Shown here in pieces: positions 42,555 to 51,809 of a DNA stretch of 64,000 nucleotides. The notes beneath the pieces were generated by a model. It was not told the DNA's origin. It did no database searches and worked only from the letters and a program-made list of their open reading frames with translations. This DNA comes from Haloimpatiens massiliensis (lineage in GTDB: Bacteria > Bacillota > Clostridia > Clostridiales > Clostridiaceae): NCBI RefSeq assembly GCF_900184255.1, contig NZ_LT854638.1, positions 1 through 64,000 on the forward strand, read 5' to 3'. Made by a program: the position numbers and the translations under genes. Numbering within the stretch: position 1 is the stretch's first letter; each line of letters begins with the position of its first letter.

Positions 42555-44369
42555 ATGGAAGTTAAAAGTAGTATTAGCTTTAAAGAAAAGCTTAGAATAA
42601 GTATGAAGTTTATGAAAATAGTTCATTCACTATCTAATAAGTATATTTTGTTATCCTGCATATCAGCTGTATTAAAATCTATTCTAGTATTATTAAATGT
42701 AATAATTCCTAAATATCTTATAGATGAATTGTTAGGACAAAAGGAAATTAATGTTTTAACTTTTTATGTTTTAGCTTTGATATTGTCCAATCTTTTACTA
42801 AATGCTCTTAATGCATATTTAGAGAATAAAATTAAAATATTGAATGAAAAATTAATAAGAGATCTAGAATTGGATATGGCAAATCATATTATGAATATGA
42901 AGTTTGAAAATCTTGAAAGCACTAAGGTTTTGAATTTAAAGGAAGAGGTTTTAAACTCAATTAAAAATCAAAGAGTTATTAATAGAATGCTTAATAGTAT
43001 ATTCAATATTTTTCAAGCAGTAATTTCACTTCTTGGATTGACGGTGATTTTAATAACTTATAATTTTATAATTATTTTAGTAATATTATTAATTGTGTAT
43101 TTAAATACTAAGTTATATAAAAGGGTACAGAAAAATGAGTATGAATTTCATAAGACCTTTGCACCTTTTAGGAGAAGGTTACAATATTATATGAATTTTT
43201 CAAGTGATTTTTCCATGGGAAAAGATATTAGAATTTATAACATGGTACCAATGGTTTCGGAAAAAATCGATAAGTACCATAAAGAATCTACAAAAAGCTT
43301 AAAGATACTTCATGATACCTTTGGTCTATTTACAGGATTATCTAATATAAATACCCAAATTGAAATGACATTAATTTATGCATATATAATATATAAGGTT
43401 TTAATTAATGCCATAACCATAGGAGATTTTACTATGTACACATCTGCTGCAAGTAAGTTTTCGGAATCAGTGACTAATATATTAAACTCAAGTGTTGAAT
43501 TCTTTCAAATGTGTGAATATATTAATTCCTACCTAGAATTTAAAGAAATACCTTTAGTTAATGATCAGGGGAGGCTAGATGTTAAAGATAAAGATAATAT
43601 TACAATTGAATTTAAAAATGTATTTTTTAAGTACCCTAATAATAATGACTATACTTTAAAGGATATTTCAGTAAAAATCTCAAATAAAGAAAAGCTATCT
43701 ATCGTAGGTAAAAACGGAGCGGGTAAGACCACATTTATAAAGCTAATATGCAAGCTATATAAACCTCAAAGAGGACAAATCCTTTTAAATGGAGTTAATA
43801 TTAACGATATTAACCATGATGAATATTTAAAACTAATATCTGTAATCTTTCAGGATTTTAAATTATTTTCTTTTAGTGTAAAAGAAAATATTGCCTTTGA
43901 TGATGCAAATGTAGATTCTAAAGAAGTGGATGATAAAGTAACTGATACATTAAAAAAGTCAGGGGTATGGGATAAAATCAATTCTTTAAATAAAAAGGCT
44001 GACACATCTGTATATAAGTTGTTTGATAAGGAAGGAGTAGAATTTTCTGGTGGTGAAAGTCAAAAAATAGCCATTTCAAGAGCTTGTTATAAGGATTCTT
44101 CAATTATTATATTAGATGAACCTACTTCTGCACTGGATCCCTATTCGGAAATGGAAATTTTTACAAAGATTAATGAGCTTGTTAAAAATAAGTCTGCTAT
44201 CTTTATATCTCATAGATTATCTTCCTGTAGATTTTGCGATAGAATAATTGTATTTGATGATGGTAAAATAATGGAAGATGGAACCCATGAAGAATTACTA
44301 AAGCAAAATGGAAGGTACTGTGAGATGTGGAATAAGCAATCTAATTATTATAAGGAGCAAGAAGCATAA
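42555..44369 (+). CDS. ABC exporter, fused permease and ATPase, subunit 2
   Basis: A 604-residue half-transporter of the same type: membrane part ~25-310, Walker A GKNGAGKTT, signature FSGGESQK, Walker B IIILDEPTSALDP and His in FISHRLSS. Both subunits keep the Glu after Walker B, so both sites look catalytically competent. ATG follows GAGGAGAG. The stop is followed immediately by a methyltransferase fragment whose start overlaps this gene end. Confidence 0.93.
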   Translation: MEVKSSISFKEKLRISMKFMKIVHSLSNKYILLSCISAVLKSILVLLNVIIPKYLIDELLGQKEINVLTFYVLALILSNLLLNALNAYLENKIKILNEKLIRDLELDMANHIMNMKFENLESTKVLNLKEEVLNSIKNQRVINRMLNSIFNIFQAVISLLGLTVILITYNFIIILVILLIVYLNTKLYKRVQKNEYEFHKTFAPFRRRLQYYMNFSSDFSMGKDIRIYNMVPMVSEKIDKYHKESTKSLKILHDTFGLFTGLSNINTQIEMTLIYAYIIYKVLINAITIGDFTMYTSAASKFSESVTNILNSSVEFFQMCEYINSYLEFKEIPLVNDQGRLDVKDKDNITIEFKNVFFKYPNNNDYTLKDISVKISNKEKLSIVGKNGAGKTTFIKLICKLYKPQRGQILLNGVNINDINHDEYLKLISVIFQDFKLFSFSVKENIAFDDANVDSKEVDDKVTDTLKKSGVWDKINSLNKKADTSVYKLFDKEGVEFSGGESQKIAISRACYKDSSIIILDEPTSALDPYSEMEIFTKINELVKNKSAIFISHRLSSCRFCDRIIVFDDGKIMEDGTHEELLKQNGRYCEMWNKQSNYYKEQEA

Positions 44370-44808
44370 TATAAATAAACTATTTTTAAAGGAACTACAA
44401 GGCAAAAATGTATTAGATATTGGAGCGGGAAGTGGATATTATACAAAATATTGTATAGATGCTGGAGCAAATGTTACACTTGTTGATTATAGTCAAAAAA
44501 TATTAGATTTATTACTAAATAAAATAGAAAGTAATAGGTTAAAAGTTCTTAGGGCAGACATATCACACAAGGTTCCAGACTCTAAGGATTATATAATATG
44601 TAGTTTTGTTTTACATTATATTAAAGATTTAAGCATTCCGTTGAAGGAATTCTATAGAATTTTAAAAAAGGGTGGTTTGCTACTTATTTCGGTACATCAT
44701 CCATTTTATGATTTTAGAAAATTAAATAAGCCAGATTATTTTTATAGCAGGTTTGTTGAAGACATATGGAATATTAATAACGTATGTTCTGCAATTTCAA
44801 AAATCTAA
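44308..44808 (+). pseudogene. SAM-dependent methyltransferase fragment, cut by an IS derivative
   Basis: A 166-codon frame with a class I methyltransferase core: motif I VLDIGAGSGYYTKYC (~36-50), then VTLVDYSQKILD, ADISHKVPDS and LHYIKDL. The 3' end is replaced from 44778 by IS-derived sequence, which adds a foreign tail of about ten residues. The 5' end overlaps the ABC gene by 62 bases without a good ribosome site, and homology seems to begin near 44374, so the start may be lost too. Probably non-functional. Confidence 0.72.
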
Positions 44809-45123
44809 TTACCAATTTATAGTTATAAATTTATCTTTAGGAATTTTAATCCAACAACTAAGTTTAGACTTATCCTACATTTTATGATGGTGGTTAGATG
44901 ATGAAATTGTGGTTTATTTATTCCATAGTTTACATCATTTAAGTAGTTGTAAATTCTATCATCAATGGATATAATATGATTAGTAATTTTATTTGGCATA
45001 CTGATGACTTCCTGTGTTTTAATTGAGTAGTAACTTTTATATATCACGGAAAGCATCAGTGTGCCATATTTATTTTTTGGTAGTATTACCAATTGAGCTT
45101 TTTATTTTGCAGAATTAAAGTTA
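44778..45123 (-). mobile_element. 346-bp internally deleted derivative of the DDE-transposase IS
   Basis: It carries both ends of the 37785-39253 IS in the opposite orientation: the left end with the promoter region and the first ~40 codons of the transposase (MPNKITNHIISIDDRIYNYL, minus strand near 45030), joined directly to the right end (ATGTAGGATAAGTCTAAAC). This is a MITE-like deletion product. It sits in the methyltransferase gene. It is not identical to the long copy, so it is old. Confidence 0.82.
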
Positions 45124-45196
45124 TTTAATTAAAGTTTGAATTTTGCTATTTTAAAATGATATATGTTTTGAGATAGGTTTGTCTAGAAATTCTAAA

Positions 45197-45661
45197 TTAA
45201 AATATACTAAACACACCTACACTAGCAGCGCCCATTATAATGCCTGCTAATAATACTCCAGCCATAACAGCTACAATACTAGTTTTAAAATCCATATCTA
45301 GAAAACTAGCAGCTAAAGTACCTGTCCAAGCTCCAGTTCCAGGAAGTGGCACTCCTACAAATAGCAATAGACCGATAAATAAGCCTTTATTACCTGCTGT
45401 TTCTTTTAATTTTTTTCCTGCTTTTTCACCCTTTGCTAGGCACCATGTAAAAAAATTACCAATAACGGGTTTATCGGCTCCCCATACAAGCACCTTTCTT
45501 GCAAATAGATATATAAAAGGCACTGGTAACATATTGCCAATAATTGCAATGATATAAGATTGAAGTAAGGGTAACTGATAAAGTTGAGAATATGGTATAG
45601 CTCCACGTAATTCCACGATTGGAACCATTGACATAAAAAATACTATTGCATATTTGGTCAT
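45197..45661 (-). CDS. Small multidrug-export-type membrane protein (COG2426)
   Basis: A 154-residue membrane protein with about four hydrophobic segments. The conserved pattern VELRGAIPYSQ (~14-24), the glycine-rich LLFVGVPLPGTGAWTGTLAA (~96-115) and the C-terminal AGIIMGAASVGVF fit COG2426, annotated as small multidrug export protein; the transport role is poorly tested. The start at ATG 45661 is chosen because GGAG lies 8 bases upstream; TTG 45667 is less likely. It is monocistronic and divergent from the PTS genes. Confidence 0.82.
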   Translation of the reverse strand: MTKYAIVFFMSMVPIVELRGAIPYSQLYQLPLLQSYIIAIIGNMLPVPFIYLFARKVLVWGADKPVIGNFFTWCLAKGEKAGKKLKETAGNKGLFIGLLLFVGVPLPGTGAWTGTLAASFLDMDFKTSIVAVMAGVLLAGIIMGAASVGVFSIF

Positions 45662-45667
45662 TATCAA

Positions 45668-45973
45668 AACTCCACCTTTTCTTTAAGTATAATTAGATAA
45701 TCAATTTTAAAAATAATATATCATAAATAGCAAATAATCACAAATTGTTAAATTTTAATATCAAGCATTTATATTTAGTTTTAGCTTTTTTTACAATATT
45801 TCATCATAATATTTTAAATTATTCCTTAATAAATTACAAGTTACCACAATCAATGTATTATTTTTTATACTATAGTTAAAAAATTCCCATAATATTGTGG
45901 AATTTTTTATAATTATTATTAGAGATAAATGATTTAAAATAGAATTATACAAATTTGATTGGAGGTTATAATT
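45668..45973. other. Regulatory region upstream of the PTS genes
   Basis: About 300 AT-rich bases. At 45878-45908 AAAAAATTCC and GGAATTTTTT form a hairpin with a terminal T-run. It lies 70 bases before the EIICB gene and could be a factor-independent terminator subject to antitermination, since a PRD regulator is encoded in the cluster. No obvious RAT site was recognised. Confidence 0.4.
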
Positions 45974-47563
45974 ATGAAGGGGAAAATTCAAAAATTTTCT
46001 GGCGCAATGATGATACCGGTAATTTTATTCGTAATTGTTGGTTTTTATGTTGGAATTGCTAGTGCATTTACCAACTACATTTTAACTCCTAATACATTTC
46101 TTCATACGATATTTTCAATGTTTGAAGGCATAGGATTTATGGTAATGAGGTATTTACCTTTCTGGTTTGCAGTAGGCATTGCCTTTGGATTATCTAAAAA
46201 GGAAAAAGGTTGGGCAGCCTTTGGTGGACTTGTAATGTTCTTTGCATTTAACACTTGCATTAAAACGTTTGCAGGGGCAGAGGGTTGGAATGCTGGTACA
46301 ACAACTGTAGACTATTTAACTAAAAGCTTAGGATATTCACTTCAAAAGGCACAAAATTTTAGTGCATTATGGACAAATATTGCTGGAATATTTACATTTG
46401 ATATGGGTATATTTAGCGGAATTATAACAGGTATAACAACTTCATTTATACATAATAAGTGGTGTGAAAAGGAATTCAAAGGTGCATTTTCATTTTTTAG
46501 CGGCCCAAGATTTGTAATAATATTAATAACAGTATTTGCAATTCCATTATCAATTGTAACTTACTATGTATGGCCATTTATTGCATCAGGATTACAGGCC
46601 TTAACAAATCTTATAACAACTTCAGGAATTTTTGGTACATTCCTATTTGGTGCAATGGATAAAGCGCTTCTTCCATTTGGTATACATCACTTAATAGCAT
46701 TCCCAATAGAGTATACACGTGTTGGTGGGGTAATGACTATTGATGGTGTTGTTTATGAGGGAGTTAGAAATATAATGAACGGTCAAGCTGCATCAGCAAG
46801 TGCAATTGGATATATTACTAGAAACTTTACAACAGGTAGAATATTATTCCAACTAGGAGGACTTCCAGGAGCAGCTTATGCAATATATAAAACAGCAAAG
46901 CCTGAAAACAAAAAGAAGGTTGCATCTTTAGTGCTTCCAGCGGCTTTAACATTAATCTTTGTTGGTATATCTGAGCCAATTGAATATACATTCTTGTTTA
47001 TAAGTCCACTACTTTATTTCCTTGTTCATGCACCGTTAGCAGGAATTGCATATGCTTTAACTGAATTAACAAAGGTATCAATAAATGGACATGCATTGTT
47101 CTTTATGATTCCAAATTTATTCCAAATGCAAAAGGTACATGCTTGGTCATTGTTAATACTTGTTCCTGTATACTTTGCACTATACTATTTTATATTCAAA
47201 ACATTAATATTGAAATTTAACATAAAGACACCAGGTCGTGGAGATGATGAGAACGAAATAAAACTTTACAAGAAGAGTGACTATAAAGAAAAAGTAGCTG
47301 AGAAAAAGGAAAATAAGGGAAAACTTTCTGAAAGAATAGTTGAGGCTCTTGGTGGAGCGGATAATATTGATGATGTTACAAACTGTGCAACAAGACTAAG
47401 AGTAATAGTTAAAGATGGATCACTTGTTGCAAGTAATGATGAGTGGACATCAAATCTTGAGGCTCATGGTGTAGTTAGAAATAAAACAAGCTTCCAGATT
47501 ATTTATGGACCAAGAGTAATAACTGTTGCATCTCAAGTAAAGGATGTACTTGGTTTAAATTAA
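45974..47563 (+). CDS. PTS sugar permease, EIICB (glucose/alpha-glucoside family)
   Basis: A 529-residue phosphotransferase permease. The EIIC part (~1-415) has about ten membrane segments and starts IQKFSGAMMIPVILFVIVGF; GIHHLIAFPIEYTR and ISEPIEYTFLF are typical substrate-site segments of the glucose superfamily. The EIIB domain (~450-529) has its phosphorylated Cys in VTNCATRLRV. It imports and phosphorylates a sugar or glycoside at the membrane. ATG follows TTGGAGG. The EIIA partner is encoded at 52704. The closest subfamily by eye is alpha-glucoside (AglA/MalX-like), but the substrate is not certain. Confidence 0.92.
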   Translation: MKGKIQKFSGAMMIPVILFVIVGFYVGIASAFTNYILTPNTFLHTIFSMFEGIGFMVMRYLPFWFAVGIAFGLSKKEKGWAAFGGLVMFFAFNTCIKTFAGAEGWNAGTTTVDYLTKSLGYSLQKAQNFSALWTNIAGIFTFDMGIFSGIITGITTSFIHNKWCEKEFKGAFSFFSGPRFVIILITVFAIPLSIVTYYVWPFIASGLQALTNLITTSGIFGTFLFGAMDKALLPFGIHHLIAFPIEYTRVGGVMTIDGVVYEGVRNIMNGQAASASAIGYITRNFTTGRILFQLGGLPGAAYAIYKTAKPENKKKVASLVLPAALTLIFVGISEPIEYTFLFISPLLYFLVHAPLAGIAYALTELTKVSINGHALFFMIPNLFQMQKVHAWSLLILVPVYFALYYFIFKTLILKFNIKTPGRGDDENEIKLYKKSDYKEKVAEKKENKGKLSERIVEALGGADNIDDVTNCATRLRVIVKDGSLVASNDEWTSNLEAHGVVRNKTSFQIIYGPRVITVASQVKDVLGLN

Positions 47564-47612
47564 GATATACGGTTTATTAAAATTTAATTCAAATAATTTA
47601 GACTACATAAGA

Positions 47613-47639
47613 AGGTGTTAGTGGTATTACCGCTAACAC
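47613..47639 (+). terminator. Hairpin between the EIICB and peptidase genes
   Basis: GGTGTTAGTGG pairs with CCGCTAACACC around a 5-base loop. There is no pure T-run, so it may stabilise or attenuate the transcript and not stop it fully. Confidence 0.5.
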
Positions 47640-47682
47640 CGTATTGTGTTTAAAAAAGGATTAGTATAAGGGGGTGGATTAT

Positions 47683-49122
47683 ATGGTAGAAAAAAACAAT
47701 AATTATGAAGTGAATAGGGATTATGGAAGTTCCTTTGACAAGAACTTTATAGAAAAGCTCTACAGCTATAGGAATCAAATGAAGAGTGATCTTGCCTCAT
47801 TGATTAGTATTAATTCTGTTAGAGATCTTCATACTAGTTATAAAGGGGCTCCATTTGGTAAGGGAATTAGAAAATGTTTTGATAAAGTGATGGAACTTGC
47901 TGTTAGGGAAGGCTTTAAAGTTGAAGATTTTGATGGATATGCAATGCATATTGAATATGGTGATGGAGAAGAGACACTTGGAATATTAGGGCATCTAGAT
48001 ACGGTTGATGCAAAGCATATTGAAGGATGGAATACAAATCCTTTTGAACTGGTAGAAAAAGATGAATTTTGGTATGGTAGAGGAGTAAATGACGATAAGG
48101 GACCAGTTCTAGGATGTTTTTATATTTTAAAGGTTTTAAAAGAGCTTAATTATAAACCAAATAAAAAAATAAGATTAATATTGGGTGGAGCAGAGGAAAC
48201 TACTTGGGAGTGTATGCAATATTATGCTAAACACAATAAAATGCCTGATATGGGATTCTCACCGGACTGCGATTTCCCTATTGTTAACTGTGAAAAGGGT
48301 ATAATCAAGTGTCAATATGAAAAAGAATTAAAAGCACAGTTAGATGGAATTAATAATATTATAGAGATTAAGTCGGAATTAAACATTGATGCTGTGTGTT
48401 CAAATATTAAAATATATGTTGAGTCAAGAGATGTAGAGGGATTGATAAGTTGTCTTAAAAAGGCTTCTAGTATTACAAAAAAAGATAAACTTATAGAAAT
48501 AGAGTATCAGGGGAAATTTGCCCTAAGCAGGAATCCCCATAAAGGCGAAAATGCTATTTTTAAATTTGTAGATGACTTTGTTAATGTAAAGGAATTAAAT
48601 CTAGAGGGTAAGGTTATTATTGATATACTTAATAGATATTTTAATAATGATATATATGGCAAGAAACTAGGGCTATTCCATGAAGATGCAGAAACTGGAA
48701 CAACAACAAGTAACCTAGCATATGTAGAATTTCTAAACAAAAAGCTTTTAATTGGATTTGATTTTAGATATCCTATGGGTATAGATAAAAAATATATATT
48801 AAACAGATTATCCTGTATTGCTGGAGAAATTGGAATGAGTTTTAATGTGCTTAAAGATTTAGATTTGTTATATGTTTCAGGGGATAGCCAGTTGATTGAT
48901 AAGTTAAGTAAAAGCTATGAAAAAATAACGAATAAGAGGGCTCTTCTTTTTACAAAGGGGGCAGCAAGCTACGCAAGAACCATGAAGAACTGTGTAGGTT
49001 TTGGACCATCCTTTGAGGAGGATAAACCAAACTCCCATAAGGCAAATGAATGTATAAACATTAAGAATTTCTATAAAGCTCTCGAAATTTATTATGAAGC
49101 GATAAAGGGGTTAACCAAGTAA
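47683..49122 (+). CDS. M20 family metallopeptidase (Sapep/PepV-like)
   Basis: A 479-residue zinc peptidase. The metal-binding motifs are GILGHLDTVD (~92-101), RGVNDDKGP (~127-135) and the Glu pair in GGAEETTWECM (~162-172), with SPDCDFP following. The long lid insertion matches PepV/Sapep dipeptidases. A peptidase inside a PTS gene set is unusual and suggests that the imported substrate has an amide or peptide link, or that the gene rode along. The ATG at 47683 follows AGGGGGTGG. Confidence 0.85.
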   Translation: MVEKNNNYEVNRDYGSSFDKNFIEKLYSYRNQMKSDLASLISINSVRDLHTSYKGAPFGKGIRKCFDKVMELAVREGFKVEDFDGYAMHIEYGDGEETLGILGHLDTVDAKHIEGWNTNPFELVEKDEFWYGRGVNDDKGPVLGCFYILKVLKELNYKPNKKIRLILGGAEETTWECMQYYAKHNKMPDMGFSPDCDFPIVNCEKGIIKCQYEKELKAQLDGINNIIEIKSELNIDAVCSNIKIYVESRDVEGLISCLKKASSITKKDKLIEIEYQGKFALSRNPHKGENAIFKFVDDFVNVKELNLEGKVIIDILNRYFNNDIYGKKLGLFHEDAETGTTTSNLAYVEFLNKKLLIGFDFRYPMGIDKKYILNRLSCIAGEIGMSFNVLKDLDLLYVSGDSQLIDKLSKSYEKITNKRALLFTKGAASYARTMKNCVGFGPSFEEDKPNSHKANECINIKNFYKALEIYYEAIKGLTK

Positions 49123-49150
49123 TTAAACCTTAGAAAGGAGATTGACGCCA

Positions 49151-50713
49151 ATGTTGCATACTAGAACCTTACAAATAGCAAAAATATTACTTCAATGTCA
49201 GGATAACATAACAATTGCTGATATTGCAGAAAGATTAAACGTTTCATACAAGACCATAAGGAATGATTTTGACGATGTTGATAAATTTCTTTCTGAAAGG
49301 AATCTTGAATTAAACAGAAAATCAGGAGTAGGAGTCTCGGTAATTGGTGATGAATCCTTAAAGCTTAAAGTAATAACAGAAATTAATGGGTTAAAGCTTC
49401 TAAATAATAATTATGGTTCTAAGGATAGACAACTTTATATAATTTATTTGCTTTTAAACAAGAGAAGGATAAAGATAAGCTCTTTAGAGTATCAGTTTTA
49501 TATAAGTAGACCTTCTGTTTATAAAGACCTTGATGAGGTAAGAAAATGGTTTAATGAAAGAGAAATTGAGGTTTTAAGAAGTAGACAGAAGGGATATGTT
49601 ATAGAAGGCGGAGAAAAAAGGATAAGAAAAGCTATTTTTGATTGGATACTATTAAAGGAAAGGCAAGAGGAAAGATTTTATATAGAGGAAAATGATTCAC
49701 CTGGTAAATCTTTTGATTGTGAATTTACAAAACATTTATTTTCTAGAAGTAGTGATTTTTTTGAAGGTGTCAGTGAGCATAAGATAAGCCAAATTGTTTG
49801 TTTGATAGAACATGAATTTGGGGTTAAATTTGTACCACAAGATCTTAAACGATTAAGAATAAAGTTTTCAATAAATATTATGCGAATTAAAAAGGGGTAT
49901 TATTGCACCATGAAGGAAAATACCCTTGATGATTTAAAAAATATGGATAATTACAAAATAATGTCAAAAATTGCAGAAGCAATAGAAAAGCTCTTTCAGA
50001 TTACGCTTACAGAAGATGAGGCAGGATATCTCTTTGGAATAATAGTTGCATCTAAAACTCATAAGGAAAATAAAAAATGGAATATAGCAGATGACTTTTT
50101 AGAAATTAACAAAGAAATAACAGAAGAAATTACTAAACTTGTTTATGAGCATTACAACATAAGGGATAAGGAAAACTTCTACAATGGCATATTCCATCAC
50201 TTAAAATCTGTTGCAAATAAGATTAATTATGGTTTAGATTTTTATAATCCATTAGAAGAGGAAGTTGAAAGGAATTTTCCAGAGATATTTAAGCTTGCCA
50301 GTAAAGTTGTGCCTATTATAAAAAAATTTTATGATTATGATATATCAAAAGGTGAAATTGCATATATAGCTCTTCATATAGCTGCAGCTATAGAGAGAAG
50401 CAAACTTCCATTAAGAACTTATGTGATTTACAATAACAGCTATGCTGAAGTTAAGTTAATAATGGAAATACTTAAAAATAATGTATCACAAATAAATATA
50501 ATGGAGGTTTTTCCAATATCTCTAATTAATGATATGGATTTTCAAGAGGTTGATTTGATTATTACTAATAGTAATTTAAAACTAAATAAAGGCATTGAGA
50601 CTATTGTACTTCCATCATTACCTGCAGAAGAGGATATACAAAATTTTGCTAATCTCATAAGAAGTACTTTTGAAAATATGAATTTGAAGATGATAAAAAA
50701 ATACCACAACTAA
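49151..50713 (+). CDS. PRD-containing transcriptional regulator (BglG/MtlR type)
   Basis: A 520-residue PTS-controlled activator. An HTH_11-type domain lies at ~5-55 (IADIAERLNVSYKTIRNDF) and a second winged helix at ~85-150. PRD1 is ~180-290, and PRD2 ~300-415 with HIAAAIERS. A C-terminal EIIB-like part covers ~420-520 (TYVIYNNSYAEVKLIMEIL). Phosphorylation of PRD histidines by the PTS would set its activity on this gene set. ATG 49151 follows GAAAGGAGA; an in-frame TTG at 49142 is less likely. Confidence 0.88.
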   Translation: MLHTRTLQIAKILLQCQDNITIADIAERLNVSYKTIRNDFDDVDKFLSERNLELNRKSGVGVSVIGDESLKLKVITEINGLKLLNNNYGSKDRQLYIIYLLLNKRRIKISSLEYQFYISRPSVYKDLDEVRKWFNEREIEVLRSRQKGYVIEGGEKRIRKAIFDWILLKERQEERFYIEENDSPGKSFDCEFTKHLFSRSSDFFEGVSEHKISQIVCLIEHEFGVKFVPQDLKRLRIKFSINIMRIKKGYYCTMKENTLDDLKNMDNYKIMSKIAEAIEKLFQITLTEDEAGYLFGIIVASKTHKENKKWNIADDFLEINKEITEEITKLVYEHYNIRDKENFYNGIFHHLKSVANKINYGLDFYNPLEEEVERNFPEIFKLASKVVPIIKKFYDYDISKGEIAYIALHIAAAIERSKLPLRTYVIYNNSYAEVKLIMEILKNNVSQINIMEVFPISLINDMDFQEVDLIITNSNLKLNKGIETIVLPSLPAEEDIQNFANLIRSTFENMNLKMIKKYHN

Positions 50714-50806
50714 AGGTAATTTTATTATAAATTACAGGTATTACATCATGCTAAAATTGAAATATAGGATAGATTATAGCTTTAATTATGAAAGGAGATA
50801 TAATAA

Positions 50807-51523
50807 ATGAAACATATTAAAATAGCAGCAGGACTTGCGCATGTTAATTATGGTAATATAGCAGGAGTTGTAAAGGAAGCAGTTGATGCAGGAGTTGATT
50901 ATATACATTCCGATGCAGCTGATATGCATAACCTTAAAAACATGCAGTTAATGGGAGGTCACCAAATAATTGAAGGCATTAGACCAGTTACTGACAAACC
51001 TATAGAATGTCATATTTATACTGAAAGCTGTGACAGACTTTTTATAGAGAAACTTGCAGCTGTGAAGACAGATATGTTAATATTACCTGCAGAGAATTTT
51101 ATAGGAGCACCTTTAGCATACATCATAAATTACTGTAGAGAGTTTGGAATAAAAGTAGGATTAACAGTAGGATGTTATACACCATTATCCTTTGTTGAAG
51201 AATCTATATACGATATAGATCGTCTACATATTGTTATGCATGGAGTTGATGAAACTGATGGTAAGGATAACTGGGGTTGGAGAATGTCTGCAATTGACCT
51301 TTTAAAAAGAGCAAGAAAAATGATAGACGAAAAGAATCCAAAATGTGAGCTTGCAGTTGATGGAGGATTACGATACAATAACATGGATCCTGTTGTAGAA
51401 TGCAATCCTGATGTAATTATATTATCATCTGCAATATTTAAAGATCCAGATGGCATTACAGCAGGTGTTAAAAAATGTAGACAGGCTATCGACAGTGCTG
51501 CTGAAAAGTACAATATTGAATAA
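50807..51523 (+). CDS. Ribulose-phosphate 3-epimerase-like TIM-barrel protein
   Basis: A 238-residue TIM barrel. The start KIAAGLAHVNYGNIAGVVKE and VDYIHSDAADMHN mirror the HxD metal-binding pattern of Rpe (DxxHxD), with IECHIYTES supplying a further His, and VDGGLRYNNMDPVVE near the phosphate site (~178-193). It is diverged from true Rpe, so it probably epimerises or cleaves another sugar phosphate. ATG follows AAAGGAGA. It lies in the PTS gene set. Confidence 0.72.
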   Translation: MKHIKIAAGLAHVNYGNIAGVVKEAVDAGVDYIHSDAADMHNLKNMQLMGGHQIIEGIRPVTDKPIECHIYTESCDRLFIEKLAAVKTDMLILPAENFIGAPLAYIINYCREFGIKVGLTVGCYTPLSFVEESIYDIDRLHIVMHGVDETDGKDNWGWRMSAIDLLKRARKMIDEKNPKCELAVDGGLRYNNMDPVVECNPDVIILSSAIFKDPDGITAGVKKCRQAIDSAAEKYNIE

Positions 51524-51589
51524 GTACATGAAAAGAAATAACAAGTCAAATATACTAGCATACTGACTTATTATTTATTTGAATGTGCC
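51524..51589 (-). repeat. Dispersed imperfect-palindromic repeat, short copy
   Basis: It matches both ends of the 1504-1660 unit in inverse orientation (GTACATGAAAAGAAATAACA at one end, TTATTTGAATGTGCC at the other) but lacks the middle ~90 bp. It starts two bases after the stop of the epimerase-like gene. Confidence 0.75.
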
Positions 51590-51620
51590 TAATTAGAAAT
51601 ATACAGTGATTTTATAATAT

Positions 51621-51662
51621 AGGCCTGTTGTTGGATATTTTAAGCAACAGGCTATGTTTTTA
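51621..51662 (+). terminator. Terminator-like hairpin
   Basis: GCCTGTTG and GCAACAGGC pair and are followed by TATGTTTTTAG. It would end the transcript carrying the epimerase-like gene. Confidence 0.65.
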
Positions 51663-51809
51663 GTAGTTAAATATACAATCCTAAGATATTAGAACATTTT
51701 GTTTTTTTATACATCCTAGGGGTAGACTAATTTGGTAGCGATGTTATTAAGTAAGAATAGAATAGATTTATTAGATTCTATAGATGCCTGAGAGAGTGAG
51801 GAGATATAT

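Noticed and set aside
44823..45092. An 89-codon minus-strand frame that begins like the transposase.
   Set aside because: It is the deleted IS derivative: the first codons of the transposase run into the right end of the IS, so no functional product is expected. It is listed as mobile-element sequence.
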